Shown here: positions 10,528-22,798 of the stretch, one piece after another
Numbering within the stretch: the first letter of the stretch is position 1
Layout of the letters: each line of letters opens with the position of its first letter
NCBI GenBank assembly: GCA_032718475.1
Contig: JAUCBJ010003773.1
Span: forward strand, 107,448-171,447
Direction: 5' to 3'
DNA: 64,000 nt
From: Nemertoderma westbladi
Taxonomy: Eukaryota > Xenacoelomorpha > Nemertodermatida > Nemertodermatidae
Translations under genes and position numbers: made by a program
The notes under the pieces: generated by a model
Told to the model about the DNA's origin: nothing
What the model saw: the letters and a program-made list of their open reading frames with translations, nothing else
Databases searched by the model: none

Positions 10528-12357
10528 GTATATTCATTCGTTCATTATATGATATTATCCACTACAATAGAAGTAGCTACCAGACACCAGTTGCAACAAT
10601 TCCTAATTAATTTTTATTGCTACCATGACGGGTTGGCTCCATCTACCGTATCGGAGCCGCAGACACTAATATTGTAATAACTTTTGAGTGTGTTGTTGAT
10701 TGGTGAATGGGGTGAAGGGTTAATAATATTAATAAAAAACGCTTTGTTTTTTTTATTGCTTTTTGTAGGTCTGGGAAGGGGGGCCGTTGTGATTAATAAA
10801 AAGGACAATACAATTTAATGATGGCTCCATATCGCTTTCCTTAATTAAACAGTGCTGCTACATTGTCTTGATTTCGAATCCGCTACGTCACATAGTCAAT
10901 GTATTGAAACGGAGCGGGAACAACGTTGATTTGCGCTTAATAATCAGATTAAATAGAAAAATATTAATTAGTTTATTTCATTATTTCCAAACCCCTTGAT
11001 GTATTAATTAACTTGTTTGTTTTGATTGTAATAATCTAAAACTGAATTAACCATGTGTTTGTGCTTGTGCTTGTTCATGTAGCGAGCATGTCCTTGCGGA
11101 CAAACTATGAAACAAACAATATGGTTTGTAGCCACCCAACATCATGCTGGTACACGTATTGGGATGTTCCTGCCATTGTATTTGATTAATTGCTAGTAAT
11201 CTTCTATAGCAGCTGTAAGTCGCGGAGAGTAACATTCACTCAATATGCCTCAAATATCGACCGCCAACACCCAAATCACATGCAATAATGTAAGCGCTAT
11301 CGATTCGTGCACCTGAGCAATTTAGTGCATCAGGGCAGAATCGACAAAGTCTCATTCATCGAATATTGAATATTCAAATTTAATATGATAATATTTAATA
11401 CACAATATATTTTTATATAAGCGACGTAGTTTACATGCTCAGAGAAAAAATATAAAGAAATAAAATAATAATACAATTTAAAGTTAATAATGCGCATAAT
11501 GCGCATACGGTAACATTTACATATTTTTATACTCGTGGCAAGACCCTCTACACCCCCAACAGATTCTCCACCGCCGGAGTATACCTGAAAGTATTTTAAC
11601 TAATTTAGTGGTAGACGCACTTCATACCTGTATAACCTGATGAAAGTGTTTTTCAATAAAATCCTGTATTTAGATGTTTCATTGTTATTTATAACTTAAT
11701 TTGTAAATAATAAAGGAATATAACAGTTATATGCCGTTTTATTTATGAATTACTATTATCTATACTATATCTGGTACTAACTATGAGTTGAGTACCAGTT
11801 AAATATCTATCTATAAATAAGCTTGCTACTATTATCGAATTTTATGTAATAATGGGGGCCATAACACGCAATACAAATTTTTCAGGAAGACTTTTTAAAA
11901 ATTTACATCTTAATGTAATGTCAGGGGGCGCATGGTGATGTTAGTTAGATGTGGGTTAAAGGATGTTACTGAATTAGGACACTCTTATTCACCAGGACAT
12001 GGTGTACGTGCTCATACAGTTGAGTGATTATACTCATGTCATTTTGAAACATAGTCTTAGCATTGTCTTGGTGTTTAACATTTGGAGCTGATATTTACAT
12101 GTATTCTATTCCGTGTGTATACGAACCTGATTGAGAAGGATAAACCGAATATGTGTCGGTAATTATATTATAATGATGCAGCCTGTTACGTATTAAATAC
12201 ACCTACCTCACTTGGGTTTTGGTTACAAGTTACAGCACGAAGGATCCCATGGGATGCGTGTATATACAAAAATGGATGGATGAAGGACAATTATTTCATC
12301 CTGGAAAAGTTAATATAATGTAGTTTTACCAAATTCCAAATTTGTTAAATCCACAAT
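10528..12357. other. No gene seen
   Basis: About 1.8 kb of AT-rich DNA without supported exons or repeats up to the left edge of the minisatellite. Confidence 0.35.
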
Positions 12358-14052
12358 CCGTCCACAGCACACCGTGCCCCACGCACAGCACATCGAGCCC
12401 CACCCACAGCACATCGAGCCGCACCCACAGCACGTTTAGCCCCACCCACATCACATCGAGCCCCACTCACAGCACATCGAGCCCCACCCACAGCACATTG
12501 AACCCCACCCACAGCACATCGAGCCCCACCCACAGCACATCGAGCCGCACCCACAGCACGTTTAGCCCCAGCCACAGCACATCGAGCCCCACTCACAGCA
12601 CATCGTGCCCCACCCACAGCACATCGAGTCCCACCCACAGCACATCGTGCCCCACCCAAAGCACACCGTGCCCACTCACAGCACATCGAACGCCATCCAC
12701 AGCACATCGAGCCCCACCCACAGCACATCGAACGCCACCCACAGCACATCGAGCCCCACCCACAGCACATCGAGCCGCACCCACAGCACGTTTAGCCCCA
12801 CCCACAGCAGATCGAGCCCCATCCACAGCACATCGAGCCCCACTCACAGCACATCGAACCCCACCCAAAGCACATCGAATCCCACCCACAGCACATCGAG
12901 CCCCACCCACAGCACATCGAGCCGCACCCACAGCACGTTTAGCCCCACCCACAGCACGTTTAGCCCCACCCACAGCACATCGAGCCGCACCCACAGCACG
13001 TTTAGCCCCACCCACAGCACATCGAGCCCCACTCACAGCGCATCGACCCCTATCCACAGCACATCGAGCCCTACCCACAGCATATCGAGCCCCACCCACA
13101 GCACATCAAGCCGCACCACAGCACGTATAGCCCCACCCACAGCACATCGAGCCCCACCCACAGCACATCGAGCCCGACTCACAGCACATCGTGCCCCACC
13201 CACAGCACATCGAGTCCCACCAACAGCACATCGAGCCGCACCCACAGCACGTTTAGCCCCACCCAAGGCACATCGAGCCCCACCCACAGCACATCGAGCA
13301 CCACTCACAGCACATCGTGCCCCACCCACAGCACATCGAGTCCCACCCACAGCACATCGAACTCCACCCACAGCACATCGAGCCCCACCCACAGCACATC
13401 GAACGCCACCCACAGCACATCGAGCCCCACCCACAGCACATCGAGGCGCACCCACAGCACGTTTAGCCCCACCCACAGCACATCAAGCCCCACCCACAGC
13501 ACATCGAGTCCCACCCACAGCACATCGAACTCCACCCAGAGCACATCGAGCCCCACCCACAGCACATCGAACGCCACCCACAGCACATCGAGCCCCACCC
13601 ACAGCACATCGAGGCGCACCCACAGCACGTTTAGCCCCACCCACAGCACATCAAGCCCCACCCACAGCACATCGAGCCCCACCCACAGCACATCGAACGC
13701 CACCCACAGCACATCGAGCCACACCCACAGCACATCGAGCCCGACCCACAGCACATCGTGCCCCACCCACAGCACATCGAGTCCCACCTACAGCACATCG
13801 TTCCCCACCCAAAGCACATCGTGCCCCACTCACAGCACATCGAACTCCACCCACAGCACATCGAGCCCCACCCACAGCACATCGAACGCCACCCACAGCA
13901 CATCGAGCCACACCCACAGCACATCGAGGCGCACCCACAGCACGTTTAGCCCCACCCACAGCACATCGAGCCCCACTCACAGCACATCGAGCCCCACCCA
14001 CAGCACATCGAACCCCACCCACAGCACATCGAGCCCCACCCACAGCACATCG
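12358..14052. repeat. 21-bp minisatellite, left block (about 81 copies)
   Basis: Tandem units of 21 bp with consensus CCCACCCACAGCACATCGAG plus C. Variants change CATCGAGC to CATCGTGC, CACGTTTAGC or CATCGAACG. Because 21 is divisible by three and the consensus has no stop in any frame, long ORFs appear on both strands (for example repeats of the seven-residue PPTAHRA on the plus strand). These are artefacts of the repeat. The plus strand is very poor in G; the minus strand carries GGGTGGGG once per unit. The block ends exactly at the copia 5' LTR and resumes after the 3' LTR. Confidence 0.95.
14048..14052. repeat. Copia target-site duplication, left
   Basis: CATCG directly before the 5' LTR, repeated at 18852-18856 directly after the 3' LTR. 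Five bases is the usual size for Ty1/copia integration. The motif is part of the minisatellite unit. Confidence 0.85.
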
Positions 14053-14247
14053 TGTGACTTGAGTTGTGTCAAAGGTTATAAGGCATGGCCTAATATATAT
14101 TCTGTATGTGATATATTGGTGGAGGTTGTCCGTACCGGTACGGTTATTCGGTCTTTTGTGTGTGGTTTGTATTCGGTCATATTGCTGGAGTATACTGTTA
14201 TACAGTCAGAAGTTATTAGTAAAGAATTGGAATTAGTTATTTTGACA
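14053..14247 (+). repeat. Copia 5' LTR
   Basis: A 195-bp LTR starting TGTG and ending TTTTGACA. It matches 18657-18851 except for G/A in CAGAAGTTATT versus CAGAAATTATT and A/C in AATTAGTT versus AATTCGTT. It contains GTACCGGTAC, a 10-bp palindrome. Confidence 0.95.
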
Positions 14248-14248
14248 A

Positions 14249-14260
14249 TGGTAGCAGAGC
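14249..14260 (+). promoter_or_regulatory. Copia primer-binding site (initiator tRNA-Met)
   Basis: TGGTAGCAGAG starts two bases after the 5' LTR. It is complementary to the 3' end of animal initiator methionine tRNA (…CTCTGCTACCA), the usual primer of many copia elements. Confidence 0.8.
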
Positions 14261-14659
14261 GTTTTGTCGTCGTATGTATGTTGTAAATTAATTCCTGAAT
14301 TGCAGAATTAATTGCTGTATTTTGGATCAATACTAGATTTGGATACCGTGTTGCCGGTAGGTTGCCGTGTATACCTAGATACACAGTACCGGTAGTACAC
14401 GGCCGTATACAGTAAATCAGTAAATGCTGAAATGTTCAGACTGCGGTAGGCGGCTTATCCACGGATTGACAGATCCGAATGACAGTTCTATGGTAATAAT
14501 TAAATTTATCTAGCTGCTAGCCCACCACTGTAGCAGTGTAGGGCTATTGAATTTATTTATAATAGGCCTACTGCTGCATGTTTAACAATAAAGTTCTATT
14601 GGACTAGGCCTAGCAGAATCAGCCTACAGGCTTAGGCCTACTCAAACTGCGATACCGGT

Positions 14660-15934
14660 ATGTCTGAAGGCGAATGTCGGCGTAAGCCGCCTAAACTAGA
14701 GAAAGACTATAAAGAATGGGTCAAACTTGTTAGGATGTGGTCTAGAGTAACAACTGTTAAAAAGAAAAATCAGGCCTATGAGGTTATTCTGTCATTCCCG
14801 GATGGAGAGGCACGATCTGCATGTGTGGCAATAGATGATGCAGAATTAGATTCTGAGGTAGGCCTTGAGGCAATTGTGAAAGAATTGGATAAACTGTACC
14901 TTAAAGACGAACAAACACAGGGGTATGAGGCATGGATAAAATTAAAATCATTCGCCAAAACAACTGACATAAATTTCCAGGGATATTGCAGTCAGTTTTC
15001 TAGGCTGAGAAAGGAAGCAAAGGAATTTGATGTAGAGGTAAGTGAAACCACTTTTGCCTACATGTTGCTTGATAGTGCGGGTTTGGGAAAACAACAAAGG
15101 CTGTTAGTTTTGTCAGTTGCAATGAGTGCTGCCCATGGTGCTAAAGTAAGTCCAAATCATGTGGAATCTGCACTAAGACGGTTAACAAATTCGATTAAAG
15201 GCAAAGACGAAGAGGATGTACTACAAACAGCTTGTTTTGAGGACAACGAGACTGAAGTTGTAAGTGATAATGAATTTGATGTTTCTGAATATCAAAAATG
15301 GTTTCATGGATTAACAGAACAAGATAGAGCTCAAGTTTTTGAATCAGCATTTATTTCCGATCAAGGTACCGGTAGGTCAAAGCGATTACAGAGGAATTAT
15401 TTCGTAGGCCGCTCGAGAGTTCCATATCAACGCTATTCTCGGGGTAATGCTTCTTTAAATTACATTAGGGAACCGAACCCCATAGATAAAAGGTCAAATG
15501 AACCTATGAAGTGTTTGAGTTGCGGAAGTATTTACCATTTAATCAAGAACTGCAACTCCAAATACCGTAATGAATATGTAAACATTAGTACTGGAAATGG
15601 CAATAACTCTGCAGATTCAATGAATAGAAAAGAAAGAAATGAAATTGCTGAAGACATATATCATATTGAGAGCACCTTTGCTATGATTGGTGGAATGGAT
15701 TGTGATTCAGAGTGCTGGGCAATTATTGATTCAGCAGCAACAAAATCTGTTTGTGGTACAATATGGTACAATAAATTTCGATCTATATTATTCAACAAAT
15801 TCGGATTGGTTCCTGAGGAATCCAAAACAACATCTGTATATAAATTCGGTCATGGAGGGATACGAAATGCAGTATTTTCCTCAAAGTTACCTATATATCT
15901 CTATGGAAAAAGCCAAAAACGTGTTTGCCATTAG
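14660..15934 (+). pseudogene. Copia gag and protease (truncated polyprotein)
   Basis: Gag forms the capsid-like particle and the aspartic protease cuts the polyprotein. The ATG at 14660 opens a 424-codon frame. A CCHC zinc knuckle of pattern C-x2-C-x4-H-x4-C (CLSCGSIYHLIKNC) lies near residues 284-297. The protease catalytic motif IIDSAATKSVCG is near residue 354, with Ser-Ala in place of the common Ser-Gly. The frame continues through FGHGG and IYLYG, then stops shortly after the protease domain. The next recognisable residues of the polyprotein, in another frame, already belong to the integrase core, so the protease tail and the integrase HHCC region were probably lost by deletion with a frameshift. 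Confidence 0.85.
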
Positions 15935-17172
15935 CTGAGGTTTTTAACAGCTGCATAGCAATGGATTTAACTGATTGGATTAACCCAAACGACTGCCAGA
16001 AATATAAACTTTTGCATATTATAGACATAGCTACAAGATATTCAGTTGCTCAGTTTGTTAAGGATAAGAATCCCGAGAGTATTATTGCAGGAATCTGTAA
16101 GCGGTGGGTGAGTGTATTTGGTCCGCCAATGCATTTTTTCCATGATAATGGTGGTGAATTTACAGCATATGTTATTCTCAGACTTGAACAAAAATTCAAT
16201 TGTAAAGATGTTTCTACTGCTGCTTATTCTCCGTTTAGTAACGGAATTTGCGAGAGGCATAATGGATTGCTAAAGGAAACCTTAACAAAAACAGTTCTTT
16301 CAGATAAAACCATTTCAGTAAGTTTGGCTTTAGATTATTCGATATATGCTAAGAACTGTTTATATGATAGTGATGGTTTCTCGCCTAGTCAAAGAGTCTT
16401 TGGTAGAAATCCTAGAGTACCTTTGTTAGAAGAAGATGATTTGTTTCAAGTGCAAGCATCCGATAAGTGTGATTGGGATGATCCTATTCGTGACCAAATG
16501 AATGTTCTGTTTACCACTCGCAAGGCTTATATTTCTTCTGAGGCAAGTCGAAGACTGAAAACTGCTTTAACTCATAAGGTCACCACTCCGAGTGAGAATG
16601 TATCATCTGGACAAATTGTTTATTACTGGAGAGACAACGTTTCAAAAGAAAAGCGAGGTTGGAAGGGGCCAGGCATTGTAATAGGTCGAGATGGACCTAC
16701 AATTCTCGTTAAACATGGTATAAACGTTATTAGAATTCACAGAATTCATATTAGAAAGTCAGAACCTATCAATGATGACGAAAGTTGCTGTGATGAAGAT
16801 TATTGTAATAATAATAAAATGGATGAGAGTGAAAGAGTGAAGAAACTAACAAATGCTGTTATTAATCTAGATAATAATGGAGATGATGTGACAATTCCTT
16901 TACCAGTAGTTGGTGAAAATAAACAAATTTTGTCGAAAACTGTTGATGTTGACCTTGAGGGAGGCATACAGAATACAGCTGATAGAGTTGAAGGTGGTGC
17001 TAAAGATTTATCAACACATACATTATCGAGGGAGGTAAAGAATTTAAAAATAGATTCTAAACATTTTGATGAAATGGGTGGTTTACAACGTTCACAGCGA
17101 ACTAGATTACCTCCGAAAGTGTATGGTATTGATGAAGTCTTGGAAACATCTTGTTGTTTGATCCTGAATTAG
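15904..17172 (+). pseudogene. Copia integrase (core), N-terminal zinc domain absent
   Basis: Integrase inserts the cDNA copy into the genome. The frame becomes recognisable at KKPKTC near 15907, followed by PLAEVFN and the DDE core: MDLTDW (first Asp), HDNGGEF (second Asp) and SNGICERHN (catalytic Glu). SPSQRVFGRNP follows, then a C-terminal GPG-type stretch (KEKRGWKGPGIVIGRDG) and a variable linker to LPPKVYG. No ATG start is expected, because this part is translated as polyprotein; the TTG at 15925 is not a start. The usual H-x-H/C-x2-C domain upstream of the core is missing. The frame ends at a TAG inside sequence that should continue into the reverse transcriptase. Confidence 0.85.
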
Positions 17173-18650
17173 TAATGGAAGCAAAGCTGAAGGAATTGGA
17201 GAATTGGAGAGAATTTAAAGTCATTGAGGAAGTTTCTGTTTCGAAAAACACAGTTCCTTTAATATCATCCAGATTTGTTATTACTGAAAAATCAGAAAGT
17301 GCAGGAGAGGAGACCCATATCAAGGCACGGTTAGTTATCAGAGGCTTTCAGGATAACAAAAATGATATTGAAACGACTATGTCTCCGACAATAGACAAAG
17401 GTGTATTGCGTTTGGTGTTATCCTTGTTGCCTACCTTAAATTGGAAACCAAAATCGATAGATATAAGACGAGCTTTTTTGCAGAGCCCACTAGACCGAAA
17501 TGTTTATGTGATACCACCTAAGGAGGCAAATGTACCTGAAGGTAATTGTTGGAAACTCAAGAAAGCTGCCTATGGGTTAGCAGATGCTCCTCGTAAATTT
17601 TATGAGAAAGTCCTTAGTATAATGACTGAGATTGGAATGGAGCAGAGTAGGGATGATCCCTGTTTATTTTTCTGTATTAAGGACAACAAGCTTGAAGGAC
17701 TATTATGTATATATGTAGACGATTTTATTTATGGAGGTTCATATGAATTTGAAGAGAGAATAATTGGAAACATAAGAAAGAAACTGTTGGTTGGTGAGGA
17801 AAATATATCAAATCATCTGAAATTTGTTGGAATGGATATTCGTACAGAAAGTTGTGGGGATTCTTTTGAATTACATGTTTCACAGATCAATTATATTGAT
17901 GGAATACATCAGATTAACTTACCTAAAAGACCCGATGATAGTGTCTTGCTCAAAGAAGAAGTAAGGGAATTGAGATCATTAATTGGAGCATTACAATGGT
18001 CTGCCACAGTAACACGACCGGATCTATCATATGGTGTATCAAATATCATGTCTCAGGTTGAAAATGCTACTGTAAAAACTCTGAAAGAAGCAAATAAACT
18101 TCTTAGAAGATGTAAAGCATTTTCCCCTTCAAAGATTGTGTACCAAAAATTGGAGGATCTTCCTGTTCTAGAATGTTATACAGATAGCAGCTTTGGAACT
18201 GGCCAAAATGGAAGTAGCCAGGGTGGAGTCATATTGGCGATGTCATCTGGAAACAAATTTAATATAGTGACTTGGCAATCAAAAAAGATCCGACGTGTGG
18301 CACGTTCAACTTTCGCGGCTGAAACACTTGCAGCAGCTGATGGGATTGATATGTTGATGTTCTTGTCTGGTATTCTAAATGAGATTCATTTTCATGTTAA
18401 ACAAAAGCGTTTGAATACTGACTCGCAAAGTTTGGTTGATCATCTAAAGAGTGCAGATAGCAATGTCACTGAAAAGCGCCTTCGAGTGGATCTTGGAGCA
18501 TTAAGAGAGCTAACTGATGAGGTTGAAGTGAGATTCGTGCATACCAAACTCCAACTTGCTGATTGCCTGACTAAGAATATAAGTGGATATATCTTGTGGG
18601 AAGTTATGAACTGTGGTGTTTGGTATTCTGACACACAACTTAAAAACTAA
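17151..18650 (+). pseudogene. Copia reverse transcriptase and RNase H
   Basis: The frame continues the polyprotein one base out of register with the integrase frame. Recognisable parts are MEAKLKELENW, FVITEK…KARLVIRGFQ, SIDIRRAFLQ (catalytic Asp of motif A), KAAYGLADAPRKFY, the YVDD box (LCIYVDDFIYGG), GALQWSATVTRPDLSY, and an RNase H domain with YTDSSFGT, AAETLAAADG, NTDSQSLVDH and VHTKLQLADCLTK. All catalytic residues seen are intact, so the enzyme part looks functional. The single-base offset at about 17150 is either a disabling mutation or, less likely, a programmed frameshift; no classical slippery heptamer is visible there. Confidence 0.92.
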
Positions 18651-18656
18651 GATGAG

Positions 18657-18851
18657 TGTGACTTGAGTTGTGTCAAAGGTTATAAGGCATGGCCTAATAT
18701 ATATTCTGTATGTGATATATTGGTGGAGGTTGTCCGTACCGGTACGGTTATTCGGTCTTTTGTGTGTGGTTTGTATTCGGTCATATTGCTGGAGTATACT
18801 GTTATACAGTCAGAAATTATTAGTAAAGAATTGGAATTCGTTATTTTGACA
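18657..18851 (+). repeat. Copia 3' LTR
   Basis: A 195-bp copy of the 5' LTR with two differences, preceded by AACTAAGATGAG (weak polypurine tract) and followed by the CATCG duplication and the resumed minisatellite. Confidence 0.95.
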
Positions 18852-21850
18852 CATCGAGCTGCACCCACAGCACGTTTAGCCCCACCCACAACACTTCGAG
18901 CCCCACCCACAGCACATCGAGCCCCACTCACAGCACATCGTGCCCCACCCACAGCACATCGAGTCCCACCCACAGCACATCGCGCCCCACCCAAAGCACG
19001 TCGTGCCCCACTCACAGCACATCGACCCCTATCCACAGAACATCGAGCCCCACTCACAGCACATCGAGACCCACCCACAGCACATCGAGCCGCACCCACA
19101 GCACGTTTAGCCCCACCCACAGCACACCAAGCCCCACTCACAGCACATCGTGCCCCACCCACAGCACATCGAGCCCCACCCACAGCACATCGAGCCCCAC
19201 TCACAGCACATCGAGCCCCACGAACAGCACACCGAACCCCACCCACAGCACATCGGGTGCCACCCACAGCACATCGGGTGCCACCCACAGCACATCGAGC
19301 GCCACCCACAGCACATCTAGCCCCACCCACAGCACATCGAACCCCACCCACAGCACATCGAACCCCAGCCACAGCACATCGAGCCCCACCCACAGCACGT
19401 TAAGCCCCACCCACAGCACATCGACCCCCACCCACAGCACATCGAGCCCCACACACAGCACATCGAGCCCCACCCACAGCACATCGTGCCCCACCCACAT
19501 CACGTTTAGCCCCACCCACTGCACATCGAGCCCTACCGACAGCACATCGAACCCCACCCACAGCACATTGAGCGCCACCCACAGCACATCGTGCCCCACC
19601 CACAGCACACCGAGCCACACCCACAGCACATCGAGCCCCACCCACAGCACATCGAACCCCAGCCACAGCACATCGAGCCCCACCCACATCACATCGAACC
19701 CCACCCACAGCACGTTAAGCCCCATCCACAGCACATCGATCCCCACCCACAGCACATCGAGCCCCACACACAGCACATCGAGCCCCACCCACAGCACATC
19801 GTGCCCCACCCACATCACGTTTAGCCCCACCCACTGCACATCGAGCCCTACCGACAGCACATCGAACCCCACCCACAGCACATCGAGCTCCACCCACAGC
19901 ACATCGTGCCCCACCCACAGCACGTTTAGCCCCACCCACTGCACATCGAGCCCCACCCACAGCACATCGAACCCCACCCACAGCACATCGAGCCCCACCC
20001 ACAGCACATCGAGCCCCACCCACAGCACATCGAACCCCACTCACAGCACATTGAGCGCTACCCACAGCACATCGTGCCCCACCCACAGCACACCGAGCCA
20101 CACCCACAGCACATCGAGCCCCACCCACAGCACATCATGTCCCACCCACAGCACACCGAGCCCAACCCACAGCACTTCGAGCCCCACCCACAGCACATCG
20201 AGCCCCACTCACAGCACATCGTGCCCCACCCACAGCACATCGAGTCCCACCCACAGCACATCGAACCCCACCCACAGCACATTGAGCGCCACCCACAGCA
20301 CATCGTGCCCCACCCACAGCACACCGAGCCACACCCACAGCACATCGAACCCCACCCACATCACGTTTAGCAACCACCCACTGCACATCGAGCCATACCG
20401 ACAGCCCATCGAACCCCACCCACAGCACATTGAGCGCCACCCACAGCACATCGTGCCCCACCCACAGCACACCGAGCCACACCCACAACACATCGAGCCC
20501 CACCCACAGCACATCGAGCCCCACTCACAGCACATCGTGCCCCACCCACAGCACATCGAACCCCACCCACAGCACATCGAGCCCCACCCACATCACATCG
20601 AACCCCACCCACAGCACGTTAAGCCCCATCCACAGCACATCGACCCCCACCCACAGCACATTGAGCCCCACACACAGCACATCGAGCCCCACCCACAGCA
20701 CATCGTGCCCCACCCACATCACGTTTAGCAACCACCCACTGCACATCGAGCCATACCGACAGCACATCGAACCCCACCCACAGCACATTGAGCGCCACCC
20801 ACAGCACATCGTGCCCCACCCACAGCACACCGAGCCACACCCACAGCACATCGAGCCCCACCCACAGCACATCGAGCCCCACTCACAGCACATCGTGCCC
20901 CACCCACAGCACATCGAACCCCACCCACAGCACATCGAGCCCCACCCACATCACATCGAACCCCACCCACAGCACGTTAAGCCCCATCCACAGCACATCG
21001 ACCCCCACCCACAGCACATCGAGCCCCACACACAGCACATCGAGCCCCACCCACAGCACATCGTGCCCCACCCACATCACGTTTAGCCCCACCCACTGCA
21101 CATCGAGCCCTACCGACAGCACATCGAACCCCACCCACAGCACATCGAGCTCCATCCACAGCACATCGTGCCCCACCCACAGCACGTTTAGCCCCACCCA
21201 CTGCACATCGAGCCCCACCCACAGCACATCGAACCCCACCCACAGCACATTGAGCGCCACCCACAGCACATCGTGCCCCACCCACAGCACACCGAGCCAA
21301 ACCCACAGCACATCGAGCCCCACCCACAGCACATCATGTCCCACCCACAGCACACCGAGCCCAACCCACAGCACTTCGAGCCCCACCCACAGCACATCGA
21401 ACCCCACCCACAGCACGTTAAGCCCCATCCACAGCACATCGACCCTCACCCACAGCACATCGAGCCCCACACACAGAACATCGAGCCCCACCCACAGCAC
21501 ATCGTGCCCCACCCACATCACGTTTAGCCCCACCCACTGCACATCGAGCCCTACCGACAGCACATCGAACCCCACCCACAGCACATCGAGCTCCACCCAC
21601 AGCACATCGTGCCCCACCCACAGCACGTTTAGCCCCACCCACAGCACATCGTGCCCCACCCACAGCACACCGAGCCACACCCACAGCACATCGAGCCCCA
21701 CCCACAGCACATCATGTCCCACCCACAGCACACCGAGCCCAACCCACAGCACTTCGAGCCCCACCCACAGCACATCGTGCCCCACCCACAGTACATTGTG
21801 CCCACTCACAGCTCATCATGCCCCACCCACAGCACATCGAGCCCCACCCA
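18852..21850. repeat. 21-bp minisatellite, right block (about 143 copies)
   Basis: The same 21-bp unit as at 12358-14052. This block is organised into longer repeated segments marked by variants such as CACATCACGTTTAGC, CACTGCACATCGAGCC, CCTACCGACAGC and CACATTGAGCG. The segment 20371-20728 is repeated almost exactly as 20729-21086. Predicted ORFs of up to 386 codons are repeat artefacts, not genes. Confidence 0.95.
20371..21086. repeat. 358-bp segmental duplication within the minisatellite
   Basis: Positions 20371-20728 and 20729-21086 begin with the same AACCACCCACTGCACATC variant and end with the same CACATCACGTTTAGC variant. 358 is 17 units of 21 plus one extra base, and the extra base is in both copies, so the long segment was copied as a whole. 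Confidence 0.75.
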
Positions 21851-22798
21851 TACTAGTGCACTAGTTAACATTCATGATATTTTATGTTTTTCAGATTACT
21901 TTAGAGCTGTCGCATTCAGTATACTTTAACGATTCGCTCGGTAATGGAATATTGCACACGTTCAAGTACTTTCAGGAACTCGAGAACCTGTTAAACGAAT
22001 GTGTTTCTGAGCTGAGTAACATTCCACTGCCCATAAACGGTTAGTTAGTTAACTAAATTTACCCTTTGTAACCTAATTTGCTTGCACCATTTAGGTTAAG
22101 AATCGGTCTAACTTTCTACCTTCTTCCTTAGTCATTTTTGAGATTATAAACAGTTTAAAATCTTGACACCGATATTCGATCATCAAATCTGACAATCGGG
22201 TTTCGAATTCGATTCGATCGAGATTTGACGGGGGTTGTATGGTTATTCGTACCTTCCTTAGAGTTCGGATATTTACTTTCAGTTTCTAAATTACTATCAT
22301 TAAAATTCGAATCGCAAGCAGTTTCATTACTCCCATCTATAGGTTTGTTTTCAAAGTCGTATAAAACTTCTGTTTCTCCAAGTTGCACATCCAGATGGGA
22401 ACTTCAGTTGATAATCTCGCTTATGGCCGATGCCGACAATAGATACTTTCTGTAAGGAATCCTACAAATAAAATCGTGTTGACAATGAGTTATTGAGTGA
22501 TAAAATTTGAAACGGTTCTCACGATTTTCTTAATTTTTTGACCATAGATACATAGACGTAACCATAGATACATAGACCAAATGTAAGGTCGCTCGCAAAT
22601 GTTCTAATACGAATAGGACGCTCTGATTGGCCGAAGCTGAAACTCGAAAAATACAGTAATAAACGAAACTCGTCCATATTAGCTAGGAACATCCCTTACC
22701 TTAGTCTCAACAACAACCTGGGTTTAACAACCTAGTTTCAACAACCACGACTTGGTTGCGCCAGAGGTCTAGGAATGAGACTCGTTAACTCAATAAGC
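21851..22798. other. No supported gene; possible retroelement remnant
   Basis: A minus-strand frame at 22155-22388 ends with an Arg-rich RSNRIRNPIVRF stretch, reminiscent of the extreme C-terminus of some retroelement polyproteins, but it is too short to assign. A small tandem duplication of ACCATAGATACATAGAC lies near 22542-22577. Nothing else is recognised. Confidence 0.3.

Larger units (their letters stand above)
14053..18851 (+). mobile_element. Ty1/copia LTR retrotransposon inserted in the minisatellite
   Basis: A 4799-bp element bounded by 195-bp LTRs that begin TGTGACTTGAG and end TTTTGACA. The LTRs differ at two positions by eye, so the insertion is young. A primer-binding site follows the 5' LTR, and a purine-rich stretch (AAGATGAG) precedes the 3' LTR. 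Coding order is gag, protease, integrase, reverse transcriptase, RNase H: the copia order. The coding region is split into three frames (14660-15934, 15925-17172, 17151-18650), and the integrase zinc-binding part appears to be missing, so this copy is probably not autonomous. The clade is unknown. Copia groups of aquatic animals (GalEa- or Hydra-type) would be the first to compare. Confidence 0.95.

Noticed and set aside
12342-14062. Long plus- and minus-strand ORFs (up to 485 codons) rich in PPTAHRA, THSTSSP or AVGGARC
   Set aside because: They are produced by the 21-bp minisatellite, whose unit is a multiple of three without stops. All frames are open equally.
17140-17165. Programmed frameshift in the copia element
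   Set aside because: No classical slippery sequence visible and the element already has a deletion upstream; a mutation is the simpler reading.
19568-21864. Overlapping ORFs in the right minisatellite block
   Set aside because: Same repeat artefact; frames on both strands are open and there is no domain, splice or start evidence.
22155-22388. Retroelement C-terminal gene
   Set aside because: Only an Arg-rich end resembles known polyproteins; too short to call.
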